Shown: in pieces, positions 40,794 to 50,266 of the stretch
Layout: every line of letters starts with the position of its first letter
How positions within the stretch are numbered: position 1 is the stretch's first letter
Assembly (NCBI GenBank): GCA_017617805.1
Contig: JAFZVN010000092.1
Location: 1 to 60,397, forward strand
DNA length: 60,397 nt
Source: Bacteroidaceae bacterium
Lineage (GTDB): Bacteria > Bacteroidota > Bacteroidia > Bacteroidales > Bacteroidaceae
Direction of reading: 5' to 3'
The notes under the pieces: model-generated
What the model was told of the DNA's origin: nothing
Database searches by the model: none
The model's input: the letters and a program-made list of their open reading frames with translations, nothing else
Program-made: the position numbers and the translations under genes

Positions 40794-40826
40794 AAGAGGA
40801 GACAGGGTAACCCCTTGCCTCCTCTT
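40794..40826 (+). terminator. Terminator after EF-G2
   Basis: AAGAGGAGACAGGG-TAA-CCCCTTGCCTCCTCTT forms a strong stem. It is preceded by a small GCCCA/TGGGC hairpin at 40756-40768. Confidence 0.75.
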
Positions 40827-40843
40827 AAACACAAAATCCCCAA

Positions 40844-43800
40844 ATGATGAAAATAATCACATCCTATTTATTGCTATGTTGCATATCACTTATGAGCCAT
40901 GCACAAGTGTGGATTGATATGACAGATACATACATCATCAATCCTCGTTTTGACAATAATGACCGCACAACTGGATGGGAAGGTTGGGAGGCTTTTGGTG
41001 CCTACAATCCAAAGGAAAATGCAGAACATTATCAGAAGTCATTCAACAATTATCAAACCATTTCAGGGCTTCAGCCTGGCCACTATCGTGTCAGCCTCGA
41101 TGCATTCTACCGCATCGGCAATGCCAGCAACGATTACCAATTATACACCTCGGGCTCTTATATCAACTACCAATCCGCAAAGCTGTATGCCAATTCGGCG
41201 AAAGGAGATTATGAAACAGCTATCGTTCCCATATCTTCGGGCGCAACAGCAAAATCCTTGGGTGGGGGAACCAGCAAGGTTGGAAACTCACTCTATGTCC
41301 CCAACAATATGGAGGCTGCTAACTACTGGTTTGAAGCAGGCTACTACGACAACTATGTAGAGTGTGAGGTGGGCGAAGACGGAATGCTCACCATCGGTAT
41401 CTATAAAAACGATTTCATCCTAGAGGACTGGGTATGCCTTGACAACTGGCAATTGGAATATTGGGGCGAACTTGTCAATGCCAATTCCATCCAATTATCC
41501 TTCAGCAGCATTGAGATGGTGAACGCTGAGACAACCTACATCTCCGCAGATGTTCAACCCAACAATGCCACCTATCGCAATGTCATCTGGTCTTCTTCTG
41601 ACGAAGGCATTGCCATTGTCGATCACACGGGTAAAATCGCCGCCGTGAGTAATGGCACATGCCAGATCATTGCCACCGCACGTGATGATTCTGGAGTGAC
41701 AGCAAGCTGCACCATCACCGTCGCAGACAATCCTGCCACCTCCAACAACATCGTCATCAACGAAATTATGGCTGCCAACGTAGATGTTTATCTTGATCCC
41801 TCACAAAACTACGGCAGTTGGGTCGAAATCTACAATCCGACAGACAAGAGTGTCTCATTAGGCAGTCTCTATGTCTCTGACGACCCGGACAACTTGAAGA
41901 AGCACCAACTGATCAGCACTTATGGAGTGGCGCCATCTCATGGTTTTGCCGTGCTCAACTTCGACCACTTCGAAGTGTGGACTTCAGGAGCATACCGTCA
42001 GATTGATGACAAGCTTAACTGCGATGGTGGCATCATCATCATCTCCGACGGCACCCAAATCATTGCCCAGCAAAAATATCCCAAAGCTATTTCACGCATT
42101 TCTTATGCGCGAGTGACAGATGGTAACGATGAATGGGGTACAACCGCTTTCCCCTCACCAGGCGCTTCGAACAACTCAAACAAAGGATTCGCCTCCGAGC
42201 AATTGCCTGCCCCAACTGTTGACAAGGATGGGCAATGTTTCACAGGGTCTTTACAAGTGTGCGTGAACATCCCCGCTGGAACCACCTTGCGATACACGAC
42301 AGACGGGACAGCCCCAACGCTTGACAATGGGGATACCTCTGAAACAGGACTCTTCACCATCAACAATACGACTTGTTTCCGTTTCCGACTTTTCCAAGAC
42401 GGTTATCTACCATCAAGAGTCATCACGCGCACGTACATATATGATACTGGTAACTATCAGTTCCCCATCATCTCCGTCGTGACGAATCCAGACAACCTTT
42501 ATGATGACAACATCGGAGTGTTCAGCCAAGGACAATATGGCCGCCCAGGCAATGGTAACACTAGCAAATGCAACTGGAACATGGATTGGGATCGCCCTGT
42601 CTCTTTCGAATATATCACGACCGATAATGAGTGCCTTGTAGCACAAGAGTGCGACTTTGCGATGTGTGGTGGATGGAGTCGTGGCTGGCTTCCCCACTCT
42701 TTCAAACTGAAAGCGAAGAAGACATACGATTTCGAAAATGCTTTTAAGACCCAATTCTTTGACGAGAAGCCCTATCTGAAAAGCAAGACACTTCAGATTC
42801 GTAATGGTGGAAATGACACCTCATGCCGTATTAAAGACCCTGCCATCCAACAAGTGGTGGCACGCAGCGGTATGTATGTCGATTACCAATCTTGGCAACC
42901 CGTACATGTGTTCATCAATGGCTCACACTATGCAGTGCTCAATATGCGCGAACCCAACAACAAGGATTATGGAGAAGCCAACTATGGTATTGACACTGAC
43001 GAGATGGATCAGTTTGAAATCTCGCCAGACTCAGGTTATGTGCAGATGCGCGGCACAGACGAGAGTTTCCTGCGTTTGGTGGAACTGAGCGAGAATGCCG
43101 CCAACGATGCCACTTTTGAAGAAATCAGCAAACTGCTGGATATTGATGAATACATCAACTACATGGCTGTTGAATTCTACGTCGGCAACTGGGATTGGCC
43201 ACAGAACAACGTGAAAGGATTCCGCGACGTGAACGACGGAAAGTTCCACTTTGTCCTTTTCGACCTTGATGGATCACTCTCAACCGACACACCTTTCAAC
43301 ACCTTCTTCAACAAGGAGACCTACACTTTTGACACCTTACATGGTTTCGACTATTCCAGAAACACCAGTGTGGAGGGCGAAAGGAGAAAACTGGAGATCA
43401 AGTTCGTCACTCTCTTCAAGAACCTATTAAAGAACGCCACCTTCCGTAAACAGTTTATCGACACCTATTGCATCATGGGCGGTTCCGTATTCAAGCCTGC
43501 ACGGGTACGCTCTATCGTCAGTGAAATGAGTGATTACCTCTCGCAATGCAACTACGTTTATCCCAATAACACTGCCTACAACCTCATCAACAGTTTCACG
43601 TCCAGCTACAATAGCAATCAGGTCAACCAACTGAAAAACTGCTCGCACATGAAGTTGTCATCTACAGCACGTCAACAAGCCACCATCACAACCAATGTGC
43701 CAGAAGCGAAGGTACTCATCAATGATATCAACCTGCCTTACACAGATTTCGACGGCTACCTCTTCTCACCTGTCACGCTCACGGCTGTTGCACCAGCTGG

Positions 43801-45124
43801 CTACCGATTCGTAGGTTGGCAAAACGACGAAGCATCCACAGACTATGTGAGTACCAAGGTCAAATACCCCATCCCAGCAGATGGCAAATTAACCTTAATG
43901 GCAGTTTTTGAGAAAATACCTGACGATGATATGCTCGCCACCCACATCACGCCTATCCGTGTGAATGAAGTGAGTGCAGACAACTCCATGTATGTGAATG
44001 ATTATTTCAAGAAGAATGACTGGATAGAATTGTACAACACGACGGATCAAGACATCGACATCGCTGGCATGTATATTTCCGATAACGTCAACAAGCCCAA
44101 GAAATACCAAGTGCCAACGGATGATGAGCAGATCAACACGATCATTCCAGCACATGGCTACAAGATTATCTGGTGTGACAAACTCACCAATATTGGAGCA
44201 GATATCCACACGACTTTCAAATTGGCCGACGAGGGAGGTGAAATCATCATCAGTACCGACCAGTACGCTGACACACTCATCTACGCCGAACATATTGGCA
44301 TTCAGAGTTTCGGTCGCTATCCTGATGGTGATGATGCCACCTATCTGATGAACACACCAACCATCGCAAAGAGCAACCTACTCAATGCTTATCATTCACC
44401 TTACATCATTCCCGACTATGGTGATATCCTTCCAGGTGATGCCAATGGTGACGGTAGTGTCGATATCACCGATGTGGTCGCTATTGTGAACCACATCCTT
44501 GGCAAGCCGTCCTCGAAATTCGTCTTTGAGGCTGCCGACGTGAAGGGAGACGGCAGTGTTGACATCACGGACGTTGTCAGTGTGGTGAACATCATCCTCG
44601 GAAAGGGTGCTGAAGCAAAGACACGAAATACCTCAGCCGTGTCATACGGCACCATGATGGTAGCCAGGGAGGATGGGCTCGTCAACCTGACAGCAGACAA
44701 AGCAGAACGGTACAGCGCCATGCAGTTTAAGGTATGCGTACCCGATGGCTGCTCACTGCAGGAGGCTCAACTACATAGTGACTCAGATCATGCAACAGCC
44801 TTTGCTCGCACAGGCAAAAACCGCTACACAGTACTGGCTTACTCCATCAACAACGCCCTCTTTAATCCGACTGAAGAAGCATTGCTCAGTTTGACTCTTT
44901 CCGATGGAAACAAGGTGTCTATCAAAGATGCACAAGCCGTTACGGCTGACGGACTTAGCGTCATACTGAATGTGGTAGATGAGGCAACAGGCATTGCCAG
45001 CGTTGACAGCAACGTTGACGAAGGGGCCATCTATAACTTATCTGGCCAACGTGTTGGTTCTAATGTGAAAGCATTGACCAAGGGGGTCTATATCCGCAAC
45101 GGAAAGAAGTTTGTTGTGAAATAG
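40844..45124 (+). CDS. Large secreted CotH-type protein with lamin-tail and dockerin-like repeats
   Basis: 1426 residues, signal peptide ending MSHAQ. Regions in order: carbohydrate-binding-like beta sandwich (~25-205); Ig-like BIG_2 (~215-295, SIEMVNAETTYISADV); lamin-tail domain (~300-440, IVINEIMAANVDVYLDPSQN); chitobiase-C-like segment (~450-535, LRYTTDGTAPTLDNGD); CotH spore-coat kinase fold (~540-930, DIDEYINYMAVEFYVGNWDW, FVLFDLDGSL); an InlB-like beta repeat (~945-1010); a second lamin-tail domain (~1025-1170); two dockerin-type calcium repeats (DANGDGSVDITDVVAIVNHI and DVKGDGSVDITDVVSVVNII, ~1197-1262); and a C-terminal sorting-like domain ending KGVYIRNGKKFVVK. Role uncertain: cell-surface adhesion or protein phosphorylation. 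Domain borders are by eye. Confidence 0.8.
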   Translation: MMKIITSYLLLCCISLMSHAQVWIDMTDTYIINPRFDNNDRTTGWEGWEAFGAYNPKENAEHYQKSFNNYQTISGLQPGHYRVSLDAFYRIGNASNDYQLYTSGSYINYQSAKLYANSAKGDYETAIVPISSGATAKSLGGGTSKVGNSLYVPNNMEAANYWFEAGYYDNYVECEVGEDGMLTIGIYKNDFILEDWVCLDNWQLEYWGELVNANSIQLSFSSIEMVNAETTYISADVQPNNATYRNVIWSSSDEGIAIVDHTGKIAAVSNGTCQIIATARDDSGVTASCTITVADNPATSNNIVINEIMAANVDVYLDPSQNYGSWVEIYNPTDKSVSLGSLYVSDDPDNLKKHQLISTYGVAPSHGFAVLNFDHFEVWTSGAYRQIDDKLNCDGGIIIISDGTQIIAQQKYPKAISRISYARVTDGNDEWGTTAFPSPGASNNSNKGFASEQLPAPTVDKDGQCFTGSLQVCVNIPAGTTLRYTTDGTAPTLDNGDTSETGLFTINNTTCFRFRLFQDGYLPSRVITRTYIYDTGNYQFPIISVVTNPDNLYDDNIGVFSQGQYGRPGNGNTSKCNWNMDWDRPVSFEYITTDNECLVAQECDFAMCGGWSRGWLPHSFKLKAKKTYDFENAFKTQFFDEKPYLKSKTLQIRNGGNDTSCRIKDPAIQQVVARSGMYVDYQSWQPVHVFINGSHYAVLNMREPNNKDYGEANYGIDTDEMDQFEISPDSGYVQMRGTDESFLRLVELSENAANDATFEEISKLLDIDEYINYMAVEFYVGNWDWPQNNVKGFRDVNDGKFHFVLFDLDGSLSTDTPFNTFFNKETYTFDTLHGFDYSRNTSVEGERRKLEIKFVTLFKNLLKNATFRKQFIDTYCIMGGSVFKPARVRSIVSEMSDYLSQCNYVYPNNTAYNLINSFTSSYNSNQVNQLKNCSHMKLSSTARQQATITTNVPEAKVLINDINLPYTDFDGYLFSPVTLTAVAPAGYRFVGWQNDEASTDYVSTKVKYPIPADGKLTLMAVFEKIPDDDMLATHITPIRVNEVSADNSMYVNDYFKKNDWIELYNTTDQDIDIAGMYISDNVNKPKKYQVPTDDEQINTIIPAHGYKIIWCDKLTNIGADIHTTFKLADEGGEIIISTDQYADTLIYAEHIGIQSFGRYPDGDDATYLMNTPTIAKSNLLNAYHSPYIIPDYGDILPGDANGDGSVDITDVVAIVNHILGKPSSKFVFEAADVKGDGSVDITDVVSVVNIILGKGAEAKTRNTSAVSYGTMMVAREDGLVNLTADKAERYSAMQFKVCVPDGCSLQEAQLHSDSDHATAFARTGKNRYTVLAYSINNALFNPTEEALLSLTLSDGNKVSIKDAQAVTADGLSVILNVVDEATGIASVDSNVDEGAIYNLSGQRVGSNVKALTKGVYIRNGKKFVVK

Positions 45125-45147
45125 CAGTACCCTACACCCCAATCATT

Positions 45148-45180
45148 AGGAGGAACTTGCCCAGGCAGGTTCCTCCTTTT
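45148..45180 (+). terminator. Terminator after the CotH-type gene
   Basis: AGGAGGAAC...GTTCCTCCTTTT, a 9-bp stem followed by a T-run. Confidence 0.85.
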
Positions 45181-45319
45181 ATAATTAATAAAATCATAAC
45201 TTAAATCATACAAAACAGCAAATAATTGTAAAAGTTTTAACCTAATCACAATATTTTCCGTTAATTTTACGTTATTATTTTAAGAATTGCGCTAATTTTG
45301 TAGCATCAAGTAAACGAAG

Positions 45320-46849
45320 ATGAAGAAATCGACTATCACCATACTCGCCATCGTCATGGGTGTTTCCTTCGCCAGCCTGCTCATCATGCAGATGCGGTAC
45401 ATCGAGGAAATCACCTCTTTACGCTATGAGCATTTTGAGGAATCTGTAAGCCGCAGTCTTTACGAAACGGCACACCAACTAGAATTGTCGGAAGCCAAAC
45501 GGTATCTGGAAGAAGGTTCTGAGGCGCTGAATGGCATCGCAACAGCTTACGACTCCGTTTACGCCAACACCGACTCCTCCGTGGTTCAGCGCACCCATCA
45601 GGTCATAGCGAAAGACGGCAGCGTGTTCACGTCGCGTGAAACCACCGTCAGCACCAACCTTTCGGACAAATACTTCACTCGCAAGACCTCCAACAACAAC
45701 GAACGCCTGCGATCGCTCAAGGAAATCATGGACATGCGGTATGTGACGGAGAAGAAACTGGTTGATGAGGTCATCTACAACATCCTCTACACAGCCAGCG
45801 ACCGTCCACTGAACGAGCGCATCGACTTCAAGGAACTTGACCAGATTCTGAAGACGCAGCTCACCAACAACGGCATCAACATCCATTACCACTTCTCTGT
45901 TAGCACCAACAATGGGCAGAAAGTCTATCAATGTGCTGACTATGAGGAAGAAGGCAGCGACAAGAGTTTCAAGGAGACTTTGTTCAAAAATGACCCTGTT
46001 CAACGCAGCGGCATTCTGACCGTACACTTCCCAGACCTCGGCAAGTACATGTGGCGCTCGATGTGGTTTATGATGCCCTCTCTCCTCTTCACCCTCATTC
46101 TGTTGGTCACCTTCATCGTCACCTTGATACTGGTGTTCAGACAAAAGAAGTTGACAGAGTTGAAGAACGACTTCATCAACAACATGACCCACGAGTTCAA
46201 GACGCCCATCTCGTCCATCTCGTTGGCAGCACAGATGTTGGGCGACGAATCCATCACCAAGACACCAGCCCTCATGCAAAGGCTCACCTCTACCATCATC
46301 GACGAGACCAAACGACTCCGTTTCCAGGTGGAGAAGGTGCTGCAACTCTCCATGTATGAGAACCAGCGGGCGAACTTGCACATGAAGGAAGTGGACATCA
46401 ATGAGCTGATTGCAGGCGTGACACATACATTCGCACTGAAGGTGGAGAAGAACGGTGGCAAAATCATCACCAACCTCAACGCCACAGAGCCTACCATCTG
46501 TGTGGATGACATGCACTTCACCAATGTCATCTTCAATTTGATGGACAACGCTGTAAAGTACAGAAGGAAAGACGCCGACCTCGAACTGAACGTGGAAACA
46601 TGGAACGAGCCAGGTCTGCTCTGCATCTCCATCAAGGACAATGGCATCGGCATCAAGAAAGAAGACTTGAAACGCATCTTCGAAAAGTTCTATCGTGTCC
46701 ATACAGGTAATCTGCACGACGTGAAAGGTTTCGGACTCGGACTCGCCTACGTCTATAAGATTGTCAAAGACCACAAGGGAACCATCGTGGCAGAAAGCGA
46801 ATTAGGCATCGGCACGAAATTCATCATCAAACTGAAGATGAACGATTAA
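45320..46849 (+). CDS. rprX: Sensor histidine kinase, RprX-like
   Basis: 509 residues. One membrane helix at the N-terminus (ITILAIVMGVSFASLLIM) and one at ~245-270 (MMPSLLFTLILLVTFIVTLILVF) bracket a ~220-residue periplasmic sensor region. The cytoplasmic part has the H-box FINNMTHEFKTPISSISL (His291), N-box NLMDNAVKYRR, G1 ISIKDNGIGIKKED, F-box RIFEKFYRV and G2 GFGLGLAYVYKIV. The pair with the response regulator 65 bp downstream resembles the Bacteroides RprX/RprY system. The signal sensed is unknown. Confidence 0.85.
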   Translation: MKKSTITILAIVMGVSFASLLIMQMRYIEEITSLRYEHFEESVSRSLYETAHQLELSEAKRYLEEGSEALNGIATAYDSVYANTDSSVVQRTHQVIAKDGSVFTSRETTVSTNLSDKYFTRKTSNNNERLRSLKEIMDMRYVTEKKLVDEVIYNILYTASDRPLNERIDFKELDQILKTQLTNNGINIHYHFSVSTNNGQKVYQCADYEEEGSDKSFKETLFKNDPVQRSGILTVHFPDLGKYMWRSMWFMMPSLLFTLILLVTFIVTLILVFRQKKLTELKNDFINNMTHEFKTPISSISLAAQMLGDESITKTPALMQRLTSTIIDETKRLRFQVEKVLQLSMYENQRANLHMKEVDINELIAGVTHTFALKVEKNGGKIITNLNATEPTICVDDMHFTNVIFNLMDNAVKYRRKDADLELNVETWNEPGLLCISIKDNGIGIKKEDLKRIFEKFYRVHTGNLHDVKGFGLGLAYVYKIVKDHKGTIVAESELGIGTKFIIKLKMND

Positions 46850-46857
46850 CCAACCCA

Positions 46858-46907
46858 CAACAATAAACAATAAACATTAAACTCTAAACTATAAACTCTA
46901 AACTTTA
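46858..46907 (+). repeat. Heptamer repeat between rprX and rprY
   Basis: About seven units of (A/C)TAAAC(A/T) (ATAAACA, ATAAACA, TTAAACT, CTAAACT, ATAAACT, CTAAACT) fill the gap and end 7 bp before the rprY ATG. They contain TAA in all three frames. Confidence 0.8.
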
Positions 46908-46914
46908 TACAACT

Positions 46915-47640
46915 ATGATTACAGACGACAGACTTGAAGAAGTGAACATTCTTCTTTGCGAAGACGACGAGAGCTTAGGTATGCTGCTCCGTGAGTACTT
47001 AGAGGCGAAAGGCTATAACACCACCCTTTGCCAAGATGGTGAAGAAGGTTTCGACACCTTCCTGCAAGGCAACTACAGCCTGTGTATTCTCGATGTGATG
47101 ATGCCCCGCATGGACGGTTTCACCCTGGCGAAGAAAATCCGCGAATTGAACTACGAGATGCCTTTCATGTTCCTCACCGCCAAGAACTTGAAAGATGATG
47201 TGCGAGAAGGGTTCGAACTGGGAGCCGATGACTACATCACCAAACCTTTCTCCATGGAGGAGGTGGTGTTCCGTATCGAGGCCATCCTGCGCCGTGTGCG
47301 TGGCAAGAAGAACAAGGATGCTGCCGTTCGTCAGATTGGCAAGTTCACCTTCGACACCCAGAAGCAGATTCTCAGCATCAATGACAAACATGAGAAACTC
47401 ACCACCAAGGAGGCAGAACTGCTCACGCTGCTCAGCAATCGTCAGAACGAACTGCTGCAACGTGACTATGCGCTGAAAACCATCTGGATTGATGACAACT
47501 ATTTCAACGCACGTTCCATGGATGTCTATATCACCAAACTCCGCAAGCACTTGAAGGAAGACCCCAACGTGGAAATCATCAACGTGCATGGCAAGGGCTA
47601 CAAGCTTGTCATCACCGACAAAAACGAGGCAGAGCAATAA
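46915..47640 (+). CDS. rprY: OmpR-family response regulator, RprY-like
   Basis: 241 residues. Receiver domain: VNILLCEDDESLGMLLREYL with the acidic pair, phosphoacceptor Asp60 in LCILDVMMPRMDGF, and the Lys in DDYITKPFSMEEV. A winged-helix DNA-binding domain follows (LTTKEAELLTLLSNRQNELL, SMDVYITKLRKHLKEDPNVEIINVHGKGYKLVI). It is the partner of the upstream kinase. Its leader is the heptamer repeat 46858-46907, which could affect ribosome access. A terminator follows. Confidence 0.88.
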   Translation: MITDDRLEEVNILLCEDDESLGMLLREYLEAKGYNTTLCQDGEEGFDTFLQGNYSLCILDVMMPRMDGFTLAKKIRELNYEMPFMFLTAKNLKDDVREGFELGADDYITKPFSMEEVVFRIEAILRRVRGKKNKDAAVRQIGKFTFDTQKQILSINDKHEKLTTKEAELLTLLSNRQNELLQRDYALKTIWIDDNYFNARSMDVYITKLRKHLKEDPNVEIINVHGKGYKLVITDKNEAEQ

Positions 47641-47670
47641 GCTGCACAACGAGCAAGATGGCTCAACACA

Positions 47671-47702
47671 AAAAGGTGGACTCCGCAAGGAATCCACCTT
47701 TA
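47671..47702 (+). terminator. Terminator after rprY
   Basis: AAAAGGTGGA...ATCCACCTTTA hairpin 31 bp past the stop. Confidence 0.85.
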
Positions 47703-47763
47703 TTGTTTGTCCATGAAGCACACCCCACCAATCGGAGTGCCTTCGTCATGAGCATGGAGCAAG

Positions 47764-47946
47764 TTAAGCCTCTTCTACCTTCTTGTTCATGAAGATATGA
47801 GTCAGAAGACCTGCGATGATGAGGAAGAGGCTACCCCAAGTGTACCAGTTCTGGTCAGCCAAATCACCCATGAAAGGAACGAGGGCGCAAAGGATCAACA
47901 GAAGCGCGCCAACCACGATGAGTAAAATACCGATATTCTTTTTCAT
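47764..47946 (-). CDS. Small two-helix membrane protein, 60 residues
   Basis: Two predicted membrane helices: [19 protein letters not shown] and [20 protein letters not shown], with a short loop (FMGDLADQN) and a charged tail (NKKVEEA). Small proteins of this kind are common and conserved in Bacteroidales, with no known function. The start MKKN is preceded by a leader of its own. The 304-bp gap to rpsF (47947-48250) holds no other gene; it has a GGC-TTC-GCC hairpin near 48094-48110 and the rpsF promoter. Confidence 0.75.
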   Translation of the reverse strand: MKKNIGILLIVVGALLLILCALVPFMGDLADQNWYTWGSLFLIIAGLLTHIFMNKKVEEA

Positions 47947-48148
47947 TGTATTGTATGTTTTTGTTAAGTTTCATTCAAATCAGCTACAAATTAACTACAT
48001 TTTCTTCACATGGAGAAACTTTTCCGCAAGAAATTTACGTTTAAGCATCAAAAAAGTGCATTTCGCACACATTTATTCGATTTTTATTCGTACTTTGGCT
48101 TCGCCGAAGGTACTTTCGTTCGACAAGACACAAAAAAAATTTATTTTA

Positions 48149-48180
48149 TTTGGTCATGTCCTCACTTATTCGTACCTTTG
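48149..48180 (+). promoter_or_regulatory. Promoter of rpsF-rpsR-rplI
   Basis: -33 TTTG at 48149-48152 and -7 TACCTTTG at 48173-48180 with 20 bp between, close to the Bacteroidetes consensus. The leader is about 65 nt. Confidence 0.8.
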
Positions 48181-48250
48181 CACCGCTTTTGCAAAATCAG
48201 AAGCACAATTAACATTATTATTAACAAACAAAACTTACATTATTGATCTT

Positions 48251-48586
48251 ATGAATCAATACGAAACCGTTTTCATTTTAACTCCCGTTTTGTCTGATGT
48301 TCAGATGAAGGAAGCGGCAGATAAGTTTGTCAACTACCTCACGGAGAAAGGTGCCGAAATCATCAGCACTGAGAATTGGGGGTTGAAGTCACTTGCTTAT
48401 CCTATTCAGAAAAAGGGTTCTGGCTTCTACCAGATGATTGAGTACAAGGCCGATCCTACAGTGATTGCTAAACTCGAGTTGCAGATGCGTCGCGACGAGC
48501 GCGTGCTCCGCTACCTCACAGTCAAGAACGAAAAGTACGCAGCAGCTTATGCTGAAAAGCGTCGTAACAAGAACAAGGAGGCATAA
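48251..48586 (+). CDS. rpsF: 30S ribosomal protein S6
   Basis: 111 residues: [21 protein letters not shown], then [20 protein letters not shown] and [12 protein letters not shown] are diagnostic. The frame runs far upstream, but the ATG at 48251 gives the family N-terminus and follows the promoter. S6 binds next to S18, encoded 2 bp downstream. Confidence 0.96.
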   Translation: MNQYETVFILTPVLSDVQMKEAADKFVNYLTEKGAEIISTENWGLKSLAYPIQKKGSGFYQMIEYKADPTVIAKLELQMRRDERVLRYLTVKNEKYAAAYAEKRRNKNKEA

Positions 48587-48588
48587 TC

Positions 48589-48855
48589 ATGACAGCACCA
48601 TCAGAAATCAGATACTTAACTCCTACGACAGTTGACGTTAAGAAGAAGAAGTATTGCCGTTTCAAGAAGAGCGGTATCAAGTACATCGACTACAAGGATC
48701 CAGAGTTCCTCAAGAAGTTCCTCAACGAGCAGGGTAAGATTCTTCCTCGCCGTATCACAGGCACTTCTCTGAAGTATCAGCGCCGTGTCGCTCAGGCAGT
48801 CAAGCGTGCCCGTCACCTTGCACTCCTTCCATACGTAACAGACTTGATGAAATAA
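48589..48855 (+). CDS. rpsR: 30S ribosomal protein S18
   Basis: 88 residues: [51 protein letters not shown], the usual S18 core. It lacks an ssb gene between S6 and S18, as is common in Bacteroidetes. Confidence 0.97.
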   Translation: MTAPSEIRYLTPTTVDVKKKKYCRFKKSGIKYIDYKDPEFLKKFLNEQGKILPRRITGTSLKYQRRVAQAVKRARHLALLPYVTDLMK

Positions 48856-48875
48856 AAAATAGGAGGTAAGACAGT

Positions 48876-49430
48876 ATGAAAATCATTCTTAAGAAAGACG
48901 TTCATGGCTTAGGCTACAAGGACGAAATCCTCACAGTGAAGGACGGTTATGGTCGCAACTATCTTCTTCCTCAAGGCTTTGCAGTGCTTGCCACTGAGAA
49001 GGCTATCAAGCAGCTCAACGAGGAATTGAAGCAGCGTGCTCATAAAATTGCAAAGATCAAGGCTGACGCTGAGGCTCAGGCCAAGAAGTTCGAGGGTGTA
49101 TCTCTCACTATCAAGGCTCGTGTTTCTGAAGGTCGCAACATCTACGGTTCCGTTGGTCCCAAGGAGATTGCTGCTGCATTGGCCGAGAAGGGTCTCGAAA
49201 TCGACAGCAAGCTCATCTCTATCAAGGGTGTGAAGACCCTGGGTGACTACGAGGCTGTGGCACATTTCCATCGCGAGGTTTCTGTTGCCATCCCATTCGA
49301 GGTGGTCAACGAAGATGGCGAGAAGGCTCCTAAGAAGGTGGAAGCTCCTAAAGCTGCTCCTGTAGCAGAAGAGGCTCCTGCTGAAGAAGATATCGACGCA
49401 GAAGAGGCTGAAGAAGCTGGCGAAGCATAA
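48876..49430 (+). CDS. rplI: 50S ribosomal protein L9
   Basis: 184 residues. N-domain MKIILKKDVHGLGYKDEILTVKDGYGRNYLLPQGFA, a long connecting helix, and the C-domain (SVGPKEIAAALAEKGLEID, GVKTLGDYEAVAHFH). The tail beyond ~155 is Ala/Glu/Pro-rich (KKVEAPKAAPVAEEAPAEED), an extension common in Bacteroidetes and absent in E. coli L9. A GGAGG ribosome-binding site precedes the ATG, unusual among genes here. Confidence 0.96.
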   Translation: MKIILKKDVHGLGYKDEILTVKDGYGRNYLLPQGFAVLATEKAIKQLNEELKQRAHKIAKIKADAEAQAKKFEGVSLTIKARVSEGRNIYGSVGPKEIAAALAEKGLEIDSKLISIKGVKTLGDYEAVAHFHREVSVAIPFEVVNEDGEKAPKKVEAPKAAPVAEEAPAEEDIDAEEAEEAGEA

Positions 49431-49451
49431 TCATTGATTACATAACACTTC

Positions 49452-49489
49452 AAAGAAAGGCTGACACGATGATGTCAGCCTTTCTTTTC
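49452..49489 (+). terminator. Terminator after rplI
   Basis: AAAGAAAGGCTGACA...TGTCAGCCTTTCTTTT. It overlaps the 3' end of the convergent deacetylase gene. Confidence 0.9.
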
Positions 49490-50266
49490 TTTTATACTTT
49501 GAGTAAATACTTCATAGGTGGCGAATGTGGCTCCTTCCTGCTTGAACATGCGGATGACTGCTCGCAAACGTTCCACCAAAACATCGCCGCTATTACGGGA
49601 AATGATGAACGGAATCTTCAACCCATGCAGTTCCTTCAGCGGATAGAACTCCCAAGGATGGTTATACACCACAAACTGACCATCATGTTTCCAGGTCCAA
49701 CGTGCCCAACGCTTGTAGAGCCACAAAGGCAAGTTATGGAGGGAAAGCCAGAACAAGGGGAAACGGAACCAAGGAGTGACAGAAGCTGGTATCTGTAACA
49801 CCCCACCACGCCAGAACGGAGTGCGAGGTTCTGAGATATGCATATAACGTCCTGGGATGAAGGCCGGATTGAGGCTGGAGTTGTAAAGGTAACCTTGACG
49901 CTCCAGTTCTTCGTCCGAGACAGGGAACATACGAGGCTGACGATAGCCATTCACCTTCCGACCGGTCCATGCTTCCAACTGCTGCTTTGACTCTGCCAAA
50001 TCCTTCGGTTGAGGGTTCAGGTGATTGCATCCATGCGATGCCACTTCATGTCCTTCGTTCATGATTCGCTCGATGATCTGCGGAGCATGTGCTGCGAAAT
50101 TGGTGGTGCAGAAGAACGTGGCTCGCACACTCTCCTGCTTCAGCAAGTCAAGGATACGCAAGACCCCATGCGTGGACACCGCCATACCCTGTCCTATTGG
50201 GTCATAATCCACCCCATGTTCACAGGGCAAATCAAACTCTTCCGTGTCAAAACTCAGTAGTATCAT
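49475..50266 (-). CDS. Polysaccharide deacetylase family protein
   Basis: 263 residues of NodB type: LLSFDTEEFDLPCEHG with the catalytic Asp and metal Asp, RATFFCTTNFAAHAPQII, GHEVASHGCNH with the metal-binding His pair, YRQPRMFP, and FVVYNHPWEFYP. The last ~100 residues match the DUF3473 type found with exopolysaccharide deacetylases. Likely removes acyl groups from a sugar on a surface polymer or lipid-linked glycan. It is the last gene of the four-gene minus operon, overlapping the GT87 gene by 4 bp. Confidence 0.85.
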   Translation of the reverse strand: MILLSFDTEEFDLPCEHGVDYDPIGQGMAVSTHGVLRILDLLKQESVRATFFCTTNFAAHAPQIIERIMNEGHEVASHGCNHLNPQPKDLAESKQQLEAWTGRKVNGYRQPRMFPVSDEELERQGYLYNSSLNPAFIPGRYMHISEPRTPFWRGGVLQIPASVTPWFRFPLFWLSLHNLPLWLYKRWARWTWKHDGQFVVYNHPWEFYPLKELHGLKIPFIISRNSGDVLVERLRAVIRMFKQEGATFATYEVFTQSIKEKKG

